In this document: in pieces, positions 10,555-19,854 of the stretch
How the letters are laid out: each line of letters opens with the position of its first letter
Numbering within the stretch: position 1 is the stretch's first letter
Assembly: GCF_020616155.1 (NCBI RefSeq)
Contig: NZ_CP085530.1
Location: 1,865,001 to 1,929,000 of the forward strand
Direction: 5' to 3'
Length of the DNA stretch: 64,000 nucleotides
Source of the DNA: Vogesella sp. XCS3
GTDB taxonomy: Bacteria; Pseudomonadota; Gammaproteobacteria; Burkholderiales; Chromobacteriaceae
Made by a program: the position numbers and the translations under genes
Notes under the pieces: generated by a model
Seen by the model: the letters and a program-made list of their open reading frames with translations, nothing else
Told to the model about the DNA's origin: nothing
The model's database searches: none

Positions 10555-12465
10555 TTACTTCTTCACTTCTTCGAATTCGGCGTCAACCACGTTGCCGTCG
10601 TCTTTCTTGCCGTCAGCCTGTGGCTCGGCAGTGGCGCCTTCGGCACCCTTGTCGGCGTACATGTGCTCGGCCAGTTTGTGCGAGGCAGTCATCAGCGCCT
10701 GAACCTTGGCGTCGATGGCTTCTTTGTCGTCACCACCGATCACTTCTTCGGCTTCTTTCAGCGCGGCTTCGATCGCGGCTTTTTCGTCAGCAGAGATCTT
10801 GTCGCCGTACTCGGTCAGCGATTTTTTCACGCTGTGAATCAGGCCTTCACCCTGGTTGCGGGCTTGTACCAGTTCGGACAGTTTCTTGTCTTCTTCGGCG
10901 TTCAGCTCGGCGTCACGCACCATTTGCTGGATTTCGTCTTCGGACAGGCCGGACGAAGCCTGGATGGTGATGTTGGCTTGCTTGCCGGTAGCCTTGTCTT
11001 TGGCAGACACGTGCAGGATACCGTTGGCGTCGATGTTGAATTCCACTTCGATCTGCGGTACGCCACGCGGTGCCGGCGGGATATCACCCAGGTTGAACTG
11101 GCCCAGCGACTTGTTGGCCGCAGCTTTTTCACGCTCGCCTTGCAGCACGTGGATGGTTACCGCGGTCTGGTTGTCGGCTGCAGTGGAGAACACTTGCGAC
11201 GCTTTGGTCGGGATGGTGGTGTTCTTCTGGATCAGCTTGGTCAGGATGCCGCCCATGGTTTCGATACCCAGCGACAGCGGGGTCACGTCCAGCAGCAGTA
11301 CGTCTTTGCGGTCGCCCGACAGGACGGAACCCTGAATGGCGGCGCCTACAGCGACGGCTTCGTCCGGGTTCACGTCACGGCGTGGCTCTTTACCGAAGAA
11401 GGCTTTTACGGCTTCCTGTACTTTCGGCATACGGGTCTGACCGCCCACCAGAATCACGTCGGTGATGTCAGCCAGCGACACGCCAGCGTCTTTCAGCGCT
11501 ACCTTGCACGGCTCGATGGAGCGCTGTACCAGGTCTTCTACCAGGCTTTCGAACTTGGCGCGGGTGATTTTCATCGCCAGGTGTTTCGGGCCGGTAGCGT
11601 CCATGGTGATATACGGCAGGTTCACTTCGGTCTGGGTGGCGGACGACAGTTCGATCTTGGCTTTTTCAGCGGCTTCTTTCAGGCGCTGCAGGGCCATCAC
11701 GTCGTTCTTCAGGTCAACGCCTTGCTCTTTCTTGAACTCGGTAACGATGTAGTCGATCACGCGCTGGTCGAAGTCTTCGCCGCCCAGGAAGGTGTCACCG
11801 TTGGTAGCCAGCACTTCGAACTGGTGCTCGCCGTCTACGTCGGCGATTTCAATGATGGAAATATCGAAGGTACCACCGCCCAGATCGTATACGGCGATCT
11901 TGCGGTCACCTTCTTGCTTGGCCAGGCCAAAAGCCAGGGCTGCAGCAGTCGGTTCGTTGATGATGCGCTTTACGTCCAGGCCGGCAATACGGCCTGCATC
12001 TTTGGTGGCCTGACGCTGGCTGTCGTTGAAGTAAGCCGGTACGGTAATCACGGCTTCGGTGACTTCTTCGCCCAGGTAGTCTTCGGCGGCCTTTTTCATC
12101 TTGCGCAGCACTTCTGCGGAGATCTGCGGCGGGGCCAGTTCCTGGTCGCGTACTTTCACCCAGGCATCGCCGTTTTTGGCGCGCATGATCTCGAAAGGCA
12201 TCATATCGATGTCTTTCTGTACTTCTTTGTCTTCAAAACGATGGCCAATCAGGCGCTTCACCGCGTACAGGGTGTTTTTCGGGTTGGTCACGGCCTGACG
12301 CTTGGCCGGTGCACCTACCAGGATCTCGCCGTCTTCCATGTAAGCAATGATGGAAGGGGTGGTACGTGCGCCTTCGGCGTTCTCGATTACTTTCGGGTTG
12401 CCGCCTTCGATTACGGCCACGCAGGAGTTGGTTGTACCCAGGTCAATACCGATAATTTTGCCCAT
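10555..12465 (-). CDS. dnaK: Chaperone DnaK (Hsp70)
   Basis: ATP-driven folding chaperone of 636 residues. It starts [18 protein letters not shown] (Hsp70 signature 1). [15 protein letters not shown] and [13 protein letters not shown] are signatures 2 and 3; the C-terminal lid ends in a [15 protein letters not shown] tail, the proteobacterial EEVD-like end. It lies between grpE and dnaJ in the usual order grpE-dnaK-dnaJ and has its own sigma-32 promoter at 12541-12570. A very long antisense frame over the gene is a codon-usage shadow. Confidence 0.99.
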   Translation of the reverse strand: MGKIIGIDLGTTNSCVAVIEGGNPKVIENAEGARTTPSIIAYMEDGEILVGAPAKRQAVTNPKNTLYAVKRLIGHRFEDKEVQKDIDMMPFEIMRAKNGDAWVKVRDQELAPPQISAEVLRKMKKAAEDYLGEEVTEAVITVPAYFNDSQRQATKDAGRIAGLDVKRIINEPTAAALAFGLAKQEGDRKIAVYDLGGGTFDISIIEIADVDGEHQFEVLATNGDTFLGGEDFDQRVIDYIVTEFKKEQGVDLKNDVMALQRLKEAAEKAKIELSSATQTEVNLPYITMDATGPKHLAMKITRAKFESLVEDLVQRSIEPCKVALKDAGVSLADITDVILVGGQTRMPKVQEAVKAFFGKEPRRDVNPDEAVAVGAAIQGSVLSGDRKDVLLLDVTPLSLGIETMGGILTKLIQKNTTIPTKASQVFSTAADNQTAVTIHVLQGEREKAAANKSLGQFNLGDIPPAPRGVPQIEVEFNIDANGILHVSAKDKATGKQANITIQASSGLSEDEIQQMVRDAELNAEEDKKLSELVQARNQGEGLIHSVKKSLTEYGDKISADEKAAIEAALKEAEEVIGGDDKEAIDAKVQALMTASHKLAEHMYADKGAEGATAEPQADGKKDDGNVVDAEFEEVKK

Positions 12466-12540
12466 GACTGGCTATTCCTTTCGTCAAACTTTGTCTCTTA
12501 AACCGCCGCAGTGTTGGCCGCAGCGGCCTGTTGTTCTGTC

Positions 12541-12570
12541 AGATATTGGCTATCGCCACAATTTCAAGAG
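12541..12570 (-). promoter_or_regulatory. Sigma-32 (RpoH) heat-shock promoter of dnaK
   Basis: On the minus strand CTTGAA (plus 12563-12568) is followed after exactly 13 bases by CCAATATCT (plus 12541-12549). This fits the RpoH consensus CTTGAA-N13/14-CCCCATNT with two changes in the -10. It ends about 75 bases before the dnaK ATG. Confidence 0.7.
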
Positions 12571-12591
12571 GGACTCAAACCACGCTGGCCT

Positions 12592-13122
12592 TCAGGCTTT
12601 GGGCTTGGCTACCACCACCATGGCCGGGCGCAGTACGCGGTCGGCAATCAGGTAGCCTTTTTGCATGACACGCACCACGGTGTTGGCTTCGGCTTCCGAT
12701 TCTTCGGTGCTGATGGCCTGGTGTTTGTGCGGGTCCAGCTTTTCACCCAGCGGGCTGATCTCGGTGATCTGGCCTTTCTCGAAAGCGGCGCTCAGCTGCT
12801 TCAGGGTCAGGTCCACACCAAATTTGAGTGTTTCAAACTGGCCGGACTGATCCAAAAGTGCCATTTCCAGGCTGTCTTTTACCGCCAGCAGTTCGGAGGC
12901 GAACTTCTGCGCGGCAAACTTCTGGGCGTTCACGACATCATCCGCGGCACGGCGGCGAACGTTTTCGGTTTCGGCCCGTGCACGCAGATACTGTTCTTTC
13001 AGTTCTGCAACTTCGGCTTCCAGTGCAGCGACGCGGGTTTCTGCGGTATCCGCCGCGTTTTCATTCGGGGTCTGCCCCTGATCAAGCACTTCTTCTGCTT
13101 GGCTATTCTGATTTTCCTGCAT
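12592..13122 (-). CDS. grpE: Nucleotide exchange factor GrpE
   Basis: Releases ADP from DnaK. 176 residues: acidic N-terminus, a long coiled coil (about 30-85, [31 protein letters not shown]), then the beta domain ending in [25 protein letters not shown], the conserved GrpE signature. Head of the grpE-dnaK-dnaJ cluster, preceded by a sigma-32 promoter at 13161-13190. Confidence 0.97.
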   Translation of the reverse strand: MQENQNSQAEEVLDQGQTPNENAADTAETRVAALEAEVAELKEQYLRARAETENVRRRAADDVVNAQKFAAQKFASELLAVKDSLEMALLDQSGQFETLKFGVDLTLKQLSAAFEKGQITEISPLGEKLDPHKHQAISTEESEAEANTVVRVMQKGYLIADRVLRPAMVVVAKPKA

Positions 13123-13160
13123 GACGCTTCCATTTGGCTGAAGTCAAAAAGACCTTTTCC

Positions 13161-13190
13161 AGATAGGGGCATCGTGTGGAATTTCAAGCC
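13161..13190 (-). promoter_or_regulatory. Sigma-32 (RpoH) heat-shock promoter of grpE
   Basis: Minus-strand CTTGAA (plus 13183-13188), a 13-base spacer, then CCCCTATCT (plus 13161-13169). It is close to the RpoH consensus and has the same spacing as the dnaK promoter. The -10 ends about 40 bases before the grpE ATG. Confidence 0.8.
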
Positions 13191-13539
13191 CCCGGAAACA
13201 GGCTTTTCCATGTGCGCTTGTTTGCCATTCTTTTCGCAAGTGCACAAAAACAAGCGTTCGAATCGGTTCGTTTGCGTGCACGTTTGTTACCAATTGAAAA
13301 CAAAGGATTTTTTTTTGCTGCACTGCACACTTTCCGATTTTTTTATGCTTAAATGTTTCCACAACAGCGCTACTGCACGGCCCGCCAGCCCCTTATCCGG
13401 GGCGGTTTCCGGCAGCCAAAGCCACCCCCAAACCAGGTGGCGACAAGACGCATAAAGGCCGGAACACCGGCCCGCATCAACAGAAACTGGGAGTGCCGGC
13501 TTACCGGCAAAACGAAACTATCAAAGTGAAGGGTTTACC
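13191..13539. other. Divergent intergenic region upstream of aceA
   Basis: About 350 bases without a gene. It contains T-rich patches around 13306-13316 and 13337-13345, a repeated TTGCGTGCAC/CGCAAGTGCAC motif (near 13236 and 13274) that could be a regulator site for the glyoxylate shunt, and a small GGCCGG/CCGGCC hairpin at 13458-13473. No confident sigma-70 promoter was found. The aceA Shine-Dalgarno (GAAGGG) is at its right end. Confidence 0.35.
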
Positions 13540-14838
13540 ATGACTACTCGCGAACAACGCATCGCCGCCATTCAACACGACTGGGATACCAATCCGCGCT
13601 GGAAAGGCATCAAACGCGGTTACACCGCTGCTGATGTAGAGCGTCTGCGCGGCTCGCTGCAAGTCGAGCACACCATTGCCCGTGCCGGCGCCGAGAAGCT
13701 GTGGAATCTGGTGAACAACGAGCCGTACATCAACTGTCTGGGCGCACTCACCGGCGGCCAGGCCATGCAACAAGTAAAAGCGGGCATCAAGGCCATCTAC
13801 CTGTCCGGCTGGCAAGTTGCCGCTGACAACAACGAATACGCTGCCATGTACCCGGACCAGTCGCTGTACCCGGTTGACTCGGTACCGAAAGTGGTAGAGC
13901 GCATCAACAACGCCTTCACCCGTGCTGACGAAATCCAGCATTCCAAAGGCCTGGAAAAAGGCGATGCCGGTTACGTAGACTACTACGCTCCGATCGTAGC
14001 CGATGCCGAAGCCGGTTTCGGTGGCGTACTGAACGCCTACGAACTGATGAAAGCCATGATCCGTGCAGGCGCTTCCGGCGTGCACTTTGAAGATCAGCTG
14101 GCTTCCGTGAAAAAATGCGGCCACATGGGCGGCAAGGTACTGGTACCGACCCAGGAAGCCGTACAGAAACTGATCGCCGCCCGTATGGCTGCCGACGTAT
14201 ACGGCGTGCCTACCCTGGTGATCGCCCGTACTGACGCGGAAGCTGCCGACCTGCTGACCAGCGACTACGATGAAAACGACAAGCCATTCCTGACCGGCGA
14301 ACGTACTGCCGAAGGCTTCTACAAGACCAAGAAAGGTCTGGAGCAAGCCATCAGCCGTGCCGTAGCCTACGCCGAGTACGCTGACCTGGTATGGTGCGAA
14401 ACCGGTACCCCGGATCTGGAATTCGCCCGCCGCTTCGCCGAAGCCGTACACGCCAAACACCCGGGCAAGATGCTGGCTTACAACTGCTCGCCTTCCTTCA
14501 ACTGGAAGAAAAACCTGGACGATGCCACCATCGCCAAGTTCCAGCGCGAGCTGGGCGCCATGGGCTACAAGTACCAGTTCATCACCCTAGCTGGCATCCA
14601 CAACATGTGGTACAACATGTTCGATCTGGCACAAGACTACGTGGCGCGCGGCATGTCCGCCTACGTGGAGAAGGTACAGGAGCCGGAATTCGCTGCACGC
14701 GACCGTGGCTACACCTTCGTATCGCACCAGCAGGAAGTGGGCACCGGTTACTTCGACGACATCACCACCGTGATCCAGGGTGGCAAGTCCTCGGTTACCG
14801 CGCTGACCGGCTCTACCGAAGAAGAGCAGTTCCACTAA
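13540..14838 (+). CDS. aceA: Isocitrate lyase
   Basis: Cleaves isocitrate to glyoxylate and succinate, first step of the glyoxylate bypass used during growth on acetate or fatty acids. 432 residues. The active-site motif KKCGHMGG carries the catalytic Cys193; [25 protein letters not shown] and NCSPSFNW are also family blocks. Together with aceB, about 2 kb downstream, it completes the shunt; an amino-acid permease on the other strand separates the two, so they are not one operon. Confidence 0.98.
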   Translation: MTTREQRIAAIQHDWDTNPRWKGIKRGYTAADVERLRGSLQVEHTIARAGAEKLWNLVNNEPYINCLGALTGGQAMQQVKAGIKAIYLSGWQVAADNNEYAAMYPDQSLYPVDSVPKVVERINNAFTRADEIQHSKGLEKGDAGYVDYYAPIVADAEAGFGGVLNAYELMKAMIRAGASGVHFEDQLASVKKCGHMGGKVLVPTQEAVQKLIAARMAADVYGVPTLVIARTDAEAADLLTSDYDENDKPFLTGERTAEGFYKTKKGLEQAISRAVAYAEYADLVWCETGTPDLEFARRFAEAVHAKHPGKMLAYNCSPSFNWKKNLDDATIAKFQRELGAMGYKYQFITLAGIHNMWYNMFDLAQDYVARGMSAYVEKVQEPEFAARDRGYTFVSHQQEVGTGYFDDITTVIQGGKSSVTALTGSTEEEQFH

Positions 14839-14881
14839 GCTTTACGACATCAAACGGCGACTCGACCCCGCCGTCTGCGTC

Positions 14882-14916
14882 AAAAACCCCCGTCCTGTGA
14901 CGGGGGTTTTTCTTTT
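14882..14916 (+). terminator. Terminator of aceA
   Basis: Thirteen-base stem (14882-14894 with 14899-14911) with a CTGT loop, followed by TCTTTTC. Confidence 0.9.
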
Positions 14917-14970
14917 CAAGCCTGCGGCCAACTTGCGCTATCGGCAACGGTAAAGCGGTGCTGGCACAAG

Positions 14971-15004
14971 CCAAACAAAACCCCCGTTCGCTGACGGGGG
15001 TTTT
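14971..15004 (-). terminator. Terminator of the amino-acid permease gene
   Basis: Stem 14977-14987 with 14994-15004 (AAAACCCCCGT/ACGGGGGTTTT), followed on the minus strand by TTTTGTTTGG. It is nearly the same sequence as the aceA terminator 80 bases away, facing the other direction. Confidence 0.85.
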
Positions 15005-15035
15005 ACCTAAGCAGCTTACAACGCTTGCTTATGCA

Positions 15036-16430
15036 TCAAGCTTTGTGCAGCAGCGAACGCTGGCGCGAATAGCCAAAGTACACCACCAGGCCAATCAGCA
15101 ACCATACGGCAAAGCATACCCAGGTCAGCCAGGACAGCTGGCTCATCAGGAACACGCAGAACACAATGGCCAGCGCCGGTACGTAGGGCACGCCGGGGCA
15201 ATGGAATTTGCGCGGCAGATTCGGCTCGCGCTTGCGCAGCACGATAATGGCCGCAGCAATCAGCGAGAACGCCGCCAGCGTGCCGATATTCACCAGCTCG
15301 GCCAGCGTACCCAGCGGCACAAAGCCGGCGATCAGCGCGATGATGCTACCGATCAGCCAGGTGGCCTTGTAAGGGGTACCGTATTTCGGGTGTACATCGC
15401 TGAAGATTTTCGGCAGCAGGCCATCACGCGACATGGCAAACAGGATGCGGGTCTGGCCGTAGGTCATCACCAGAATCACCGTCAGCATGCCCAGGATCGC
15501 GCCCAGGTCGACAAAGCCGGCGAACCAGTCCAGCTTGGCCACTTGCAGCGCCAGCGATACCGGGTGGTCAATACCCTTGAACTGCATATAAGGCACGATA
15601 CCGGTCATGATGGCCGATACCACCACGTACAACAGCGAGCAGATACCCAGCGACCACAGCACGCCACGCGGAATATCCTTGTCCGGGTTTTTGACTTCTT
15701 CGGCGGCGCAGGTCACCGCATCAAACCCCAGAAAGCTGAAAAACACGATCGCCGCGCCATGGAACACGCCATCCATGCCGTAGGGCAACGCCGGGCTCCA
15801 GTTGGCCGGTTTCACATGCCAAACCGCCACGCCGATAAACACCAGCACCACCGCCACCTTGATCAGCACTACCACGTTGTTCACGCGTTTGGATTCTTTG
15901 ATACCAAACGCCAGCAGTGCGGTCACCAGCATGGCAATAACAAACGCCGGCAGGTTGAAAACGGTATCTACCCCCGGGCGGGCACCCGCCGCTGCGGTCA
16001 ACGCATCAGGCAGATGCACACCAAAGCCCGCCAGCAAGCTCTGGAAATAGCCAGACCAGCCCACCGATACCGCCGAAGACGCCAGCAGGTACTCCAGCAT
16101 CAAATCCCAGCCGATAATCCACGCCACCAACTCGCCCAACGTGGCGTAGGCATAGGTATAGGTAGAACCGGACACCGGCAGCATGGCGGCAAACTCCGCG
16201 TAGCACAGCGCAGCGAAGCCGCAGGCGATGGCACCAATGATGAAAGACAGCACCAGCCCGGGGCCAGCCACTGTCGCACCGGTGCCGGTCAGCACGAAAA
16301 TACCGGTGCCGATGATGGCGCCAATACCCAGCATGGTCAGGTCGAAAGCGGACAGCTCCTTGCGCAGCACCCCCGCGCCTTGCGATGCGGCCATCATCTG
16401 ATGAACGTCTTTCTTGCGTAACAAACTCAT
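15036..16430 (-). CDS. Amino-acid permease, APC superfamily (cationic amino-acid transporter type)
   Basis: 464 residues, about 12 transmembrane segments. The N-terminal half has the APC helix-1 motif MLGIGAIIGTGIFVLTG and the later GFDAVTCAAEEVKNPDKDIP block typical of the CAT/YhdG subgroup. The substrate is not deducible; arginine, lysine and small neutral amino acids occur in the family. A terminator-like hairpin lies in its leader at 16459-16478, and it ends at a strong terminator. Confidence 0.92.
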   Translation of the reverse strand: MSLLRKKDVHQMMAASQGAGVLRKELSAFDLTMLGIGAIIGTGIFVLTGTGATVAGPGLVLSFIIGAIACGFAALCYAEFAAMLPVSGSTYTYAYATLGELVAWIIGWDLMLEYLLASSAVSVGWSGYFQSLLAGFGVHLPDALTAAAGARPGVDTVFNLPAFVIAMLVTALLAFGIKESKRVNNVVVLIKVAVVLVFIGVAVWHVKPANWSPALPYGMDGVFHGAAIVFFSFLGFDAVTCAAEEVKNPDKDIPRGVLWSLGICSLLYVVVSAIMTGIVPYMQFKGIDHPVSLALQVAKLDWFAGFVDLGAILGMLTVILVMTYGQTRILFAMSRDGLLPKIFSDVHPKYGTPYKATWLIGSIIALIAGFVPLGTLAELVNIGTLAAFSLIAAAIIVLRKREPNLPRKFHCPGVPYVPALAIVFCVFLMSQLSWLTWVCFAVWLLIGLVVYFGYSRQRSLLHKA

Positions 16431-16454
16431 TCTCTTGTCCCTGCCCGGCCAATG

Positions 16455-16480
16455 AAAACGCGCCCTCGTGGGGCGCGAAA
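16455..16480 (-). promoter_or_regulatory. Terminator-like hairpin in the leader of the permease gene
   Basis: CGCGCCC and GGGCGCG (16459-16478) pair and are followed on the minus strand by TTTTCATT, only about 25 bases before the permease ATG. A short ATG-initiated reading frame at 16515 contains four consecutive Thr codons before the hairpin but has no stop there. An attenuator is possible but unproved. Confidence 0.35.
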
Positions 16481-16515
16481 ACCGCCGGCTTTGTCAGTGT
16501 TGTTGTAGTGAACAT

Positions 16516-16760
16516 GGCACCCGCCTGCGTTCAGGCTAGCGCGCAAGGGCGCGACTATGCCGCAGGGCCATCGGCACTTTCAAGCAGTCAGCGATGCACG
16601 CCACATTGGATACAGACTCCAATACACAACAAGTCACGCGATCTATGCCAAGTCATCGGCAAGGCAGGCAGGATTTCACCCTGATCCAGTATGAATGCAG
16701 CACAACCCTGTCTGTTTGGACAGGGTTGGCTATTTTGTTTCAATAAGTAGGGCTGAATGC
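16516..16760 (+). ncRNA. Possible small RNA ending at an orphan terminator
   Basis: The 542-base gap between the permease and aceB has no convincing gene, yet holds a good plus-strand terminator: AACCCTGTC (16704-16712), a 6-base loop, GACAGGGTT (16719-16727), then GGCTATTTTGTTT. Nothing upstream on that strand would need it, which suggests a short non-coding transcript. The 5' end is unknown; bounds are approximate. Confidence 0.3.
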
Positions 16761-16972
16761 TGGCAACGCCCATTACAAATCAGGACAATGCAATATACAT
16801 GGCAGAAAAGACTTGGCAGCCCTACGCCAACCCGTGCCATTTATCACTATTAAAGTAAAAAATGTTATGGGTTTTTGCGCCTGTTTCCTGACATAACTTG
16901 GCGGTACACTGGCAAAAAAATGCAGAGCCCGCATACCAAGCGGCCATGACAACATCAATACGGAGAGAGTGC

Positions 16973-18568
16973 ATGGCGTTGCAACTGCCGCAAGGCGTAG
17001 AGATACTGGCCCCGGTCAAACCGGCTCATGAAGCGCTGTTCAGCACGGCTGCGCTGGACTTTATTGCCAGCCTGCACCGGCAGTTCGATACACGGCGGCG
17101 TCATCTTTTATTGCAGCGTCAGCAACGCCAGGCACAACTGGATGCAGGCCACCTGCCCGACTTTCTGCCGGAGACACGCGCCATCCGCGAGGGCGACTGG
17201 CAAATCGCCCCTCTGCCCGCCGAGCTGCAAGACCGCCGAGTAGAGATCACCGGCCCGGTAGAGCGCCGCACCATGATCAATGCCATGAATGCCGGCGCCA
17301 GCTGCTTCATGGCCGACTTCGAAGACGCGACCAGCCCCGGCTGGGACAATATCGTTAGCGGCCACCAGAACGTAAGCGACGCCTGGCGCGGTACCCTGAG
17401 CTACCACAGCCCGGAAGGCAAGCATTACCAGCTGAACCCTGCCCACGCCACGCTGATGGTGAGGCCACGCGGCTGGCACCTGGCCGAAAAACACCTGCGG
17501 GTGGATGGCCAGCCCGTCAGCGCCGCCCTGTTCGACTTTGGGCTGAGCTTTTTCCACCACGCCAGCCCCCTGCACGCCGCCGGCAAAGGCATCTACTACT
17601 ACCTGCCCAAGCTGGAAAACCACCACGAAGCCGTGCTGTGGAATGACGTGTTTGTGGCGGCACAGGCTGCGCAGAGCCTACCCACCGGCACCATACGCGC
17701 CACCGTGATGATCGAACACATCCTGGCGGCGTTCGAAATGCACGAAATCCTGTACGCCCTGCGCGAGCACAGCGCCGGCCTGAACGCCGGGCGCTGGGAC
17801 TACCTGTTCAGCTGCATCCGCGCATTTTGCCAAGCCAGGCATTTCTGCCTGGCAGACCGCGAACGCATCAGCATGACCGTGCCCTTCATGCGCTCCTACG
17901 CCCTGCTATTGCTGAAAACCTGCCACCAGCGCGGCGCACCGGCCATAGGCGGCATGTCGTCACTGGCACCCAACAAGCACGACCCGGCAGCCAACGACCA
18001 GGCAATGGCGGCGATCTTCCAGGAAAAACAGCGCGAAGCGCGCGATGGCTACGATGGTAGCTGGGTAGCCCACCCGGCGCTGGTACCGCTGGCGCTGGAC
18101 GCCTACCGCAGCGTGCTGGGCGATGCGGCCAACCAGCTGGCACGCCAGCGCGACGACGTGCACATCAGCGCGGCTGACTTGCTGAACTTTCAGCCTGAAG
18201 CGCCGATTACCGAGCAAGGCATCCGCAACAATATCAGCGTGGGCATACAGTACCTGGGCGCCTGGATGAGCGGGCGCGGCTGCGTACTGATTCACCAGCA
18301 GCTGGAAGAAGCCTCCACCGCCGAAATTGCCCGGGCGCAGCTATGGCAGTGGGTACACAGCCCCAAAGGCTATCTGGACGATGGCCGCAAGATCAGCCTA
18401 GCCCTGGTGCGCAGCCTGGCCGCAGACGAAATCAACCGGCTGCACGCCGAGTACGGCAGCCGCTGGAGCCGGCATTTTGACGATGCGGCCCTGCTGTTCG
18501 ACTTGCTGGTCAGCAGCGAGGAATTTATCGATTTCTTTACCCTGCCCGGGGCCGAGTATCTGGATTAG
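16973..18568 (+). CDS. aceB: Malate synthase A
   Basis: Condenses glyoxylate with acetyl-CoA to malate, second step of the glyoxylate bypass. 531 residues, the malate synthase A length. Signatures: FMADFEDATSPGWDN, MVRPRGWHL, and the catalytic region DGSWVAHPALVP. The start at 16973 (MALQLPQGVEILAPV) follows GGAGAGAG; the longer frame from 16898 adds 25 residues of no family resemblance. Confidence 0.97.
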   Translation: MALQLPQGVEILAPVKPAHEALFSTAALDFIASLHRQFDTRRRHLLLQRQQRQAQLDAGHLPDFLPETRAIREGDWQIAPLPAELQDRRVEITGPVERRTMINAMNAGASCFMADFEDATSPGWDNIVSGHQNVSDAWRGTLSYHSPEGKHYQLNPAHATLMVRPRGWHLAEKHLRVDGQPVSAALFDFGLSFFHHASPLHAAGKGIYYYLPKLENHHEAVLWNDVFVAAQAAQSLPTGTIRATVMIEHILAAFEMHEILYALREHSAGLNAGRWDYLFSCIRAFCQARHFCLADRERISMTVPFMRSYALLLLKTCHQRGAPAIGGMSSLAPNKHDPAANDQAMAAIFQEKQREARDGYDGSWVAHPALVPLALDAYRSVLGDAANQLARQRDDVHISAADLLNFQPEAPITEQGIRNNISVGIQYLGAWMSGRGCVLIHQQLEEASTAEIARAQLWQWVHSPKGYLDDGRKISLALVRSLAADEINRLHAEYGSRWSRHFDDAALLFDLLVSSEEFIDFFTLPGAEYLD

Positions 18569-18616
18569 GCCCAGTCTGAAATAAAGCGACTACACAATTC
18601 GCCAGCATTCACCCCC

Positions 18617-18645
18617 TGCGGCCAACCTTGTTGGCCGCATTCTTT
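18617..18645 (+). terminator. Terminator of aceB built from an inverted TTGGCCGCA pair
   Basis: TGCGGCCAA (18617-18625) and TTGGCCGCA (18631-18639) form a 9- to 10-bp hairpin with a short loop, followed by TTCTTTTT. Confidence 0.85.
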
Positions 18646-18796
18646 TTGCACACGCACCATGTTGGCACATTCTACTTTTTGAATACAATATTTGGAATAT
18701 TATTGCTTTGCACAATCTGAAAGCCCTGAAGCTTTGACATATCATTGCGCAAATATCGCATTGCACAACAACCTGTCACGCCCCGGAGCTAGCAAG

Positions 18797-19765
18797 ATGA
18801 GCACGATTGTCCGCCGTACCCTCCTGGCTGCAGCACTGGCTGCCAGCCTGCCCCTGTTTGCCCACGCCGCCGAGCAAAAGTCGGTCGCCGTTACCGCCAT
18901 CGTGGACCACCCGGCACTGGACGCCGCACGCAAAGGCATCGAGGACGAACTGAAAGCCGCCGGTTTCGAGCCGGGCAAGCAGATCAAGTACCAGTACCAG
19001 AGCGCACAGGGCAACCCGGCCACCGCCGCGCAGATCGCCAAGAAATTCGTGGGTGATGCGCCGGACGTGATCGTGGCCATCGCCACCCCTAGCGCCCAGG
19101 CCGCCGTAGCCGCTACCCGCAGCATTCCGGTGGTGTTCACCGCCGTTACCGACCCGGTTGCCGCCAAGCTGGTACCGAGCTGGCAGCCGTCCAAAACCAA
19201 CGTGACCGGTGTATCCGACAAACTGGCGCTGGCACCGCAGCTGGACCTGATCGCCAAGATCAAGCCGGGTGCCAAGCGCGTGGGCATGGTGTACAGCCCG
19301 GGTGAAGTGAACTCGGTAGTGGTGGCCAAAGAGCTGAAAACCGAGCTGGCCAAGCGCGGCATGAGCCTGGTAGAAGCCCCTGCACCGCGTACCGTGGACG
19401 TGGCCCCGGCCGCCAAGAACCTGATCGGTAAAGTGGACGTGCTGTACACCAGCACCGACAACAACGTGGTGTCCACCTACGAATCGCTGGCCGCCGTGGC
19501 CCAGCAAGGCAAGCTGCCGCTGGTGGCGTCCGATACCGACTCGGTGAAACGTGGCGCCATCGCCGCCCTGGGCCAGAACTACTACGACATCGGCCGCCAG
19601 ACCGGCAAGCTGGTGGTGCGCATCCTGAAGGGCGAAAAAGCCGGCGCCATCGCCCCGCAGGTAGGCGACAAGCTGTCGCTGACGCTGAACCCGGCTGCCG
19701 CCCAGAAACAGGGCGTCACCCTGAGCCCGGCGCTGCTGAAAGAAGCCAGCGATACCGTGAAGTAA
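18797..19765 (+). CDS. ABC transporter substrate-binding protein, TrpX/PF04392 type
   Basis: 322 residues. Residues 1-24 (MSTIVRRTLLAAALAASLPL...AHA) are a Sec signal peptide, then the two-lobed PF04392 fold beginning KSVAVTAIVDHPALDAARKG. VIVAIATPSAQAA and the IPVVFTAVTDPVAAKLV block are characteristic. Close families include TrpX of streptococci, which imports tryptophan, and others that bind tyrosine. First gene of a three-gene importer with the permease and ATPase that follow. GGAG lies nine bases before the chosen start at 18797. The exact ligand is inference. Confidence 0.88.
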   Translation: MSTIVRRTLLAAALAASLPLFAHAAEQKSVAVTAIVDHPALDAARKGIEDELKAAGFEPGKQIKYQYQSAQGNPATAAQIAKKFVGDAPDVIVAIATPSAQAAVAATRSIPVVFTAVTDPVAAKLVPSWQPSKTNVTGVSDKLALAPQLDLIAKIKPGAKRVGMVYSPGEVNSVVVAKELKTELAKRGMSLVEAPAPRTVDVAPAAKNLIGKVDVLYTSTDNNVVSTYESLAAVAQQGKLPLVASDTDSVKRGAIAALGQNYYDIGRQTGKLVVRILKGEKAGAIAPQVGDKLSLTLNPAAAQKQGVTLSPALLKEASDTVK

Positions 19766-19772
19766 AGCCGTC

Positions 19773-19801
19773 AGGTTGGCCGCACACCTTGCGGCCAACC
19801 T
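19773..19801. repeat. Hairpin from an inverted TTGGCCGCA pair inside the ABC importer operon
   Basis: CAGGTTGGCCGCA (19772-19784) faces TGCGGCCAACCTG (19790-19802) across a 5-base loop: 13 bp of perfect pairing. No U-tract follows, so it may stabilise the upstream mRNA (the binding protein is usually needed in excess) and does not look like a full terminator. Confidence 0.7.
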
Positions 19802-19854
19802 GTCACTCCACCGCGCAGCCACGAGCTGCGCGTTGCTATTGAAAGACCCGCATC

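Noticed and set aside
10486..12501. 671-residue open frame opposite dnaK
   Set aside because: Antisense shadow of a highly biased gene; no Shine-Dalgarno, no family resemblance, and dnaK is certain.
16006..16515. 169-residue frame upstream of and overlapping the permease
   Set aside because: It is mostly antisense/other-frame reading of the permease; only its first residues may matter for a leader.
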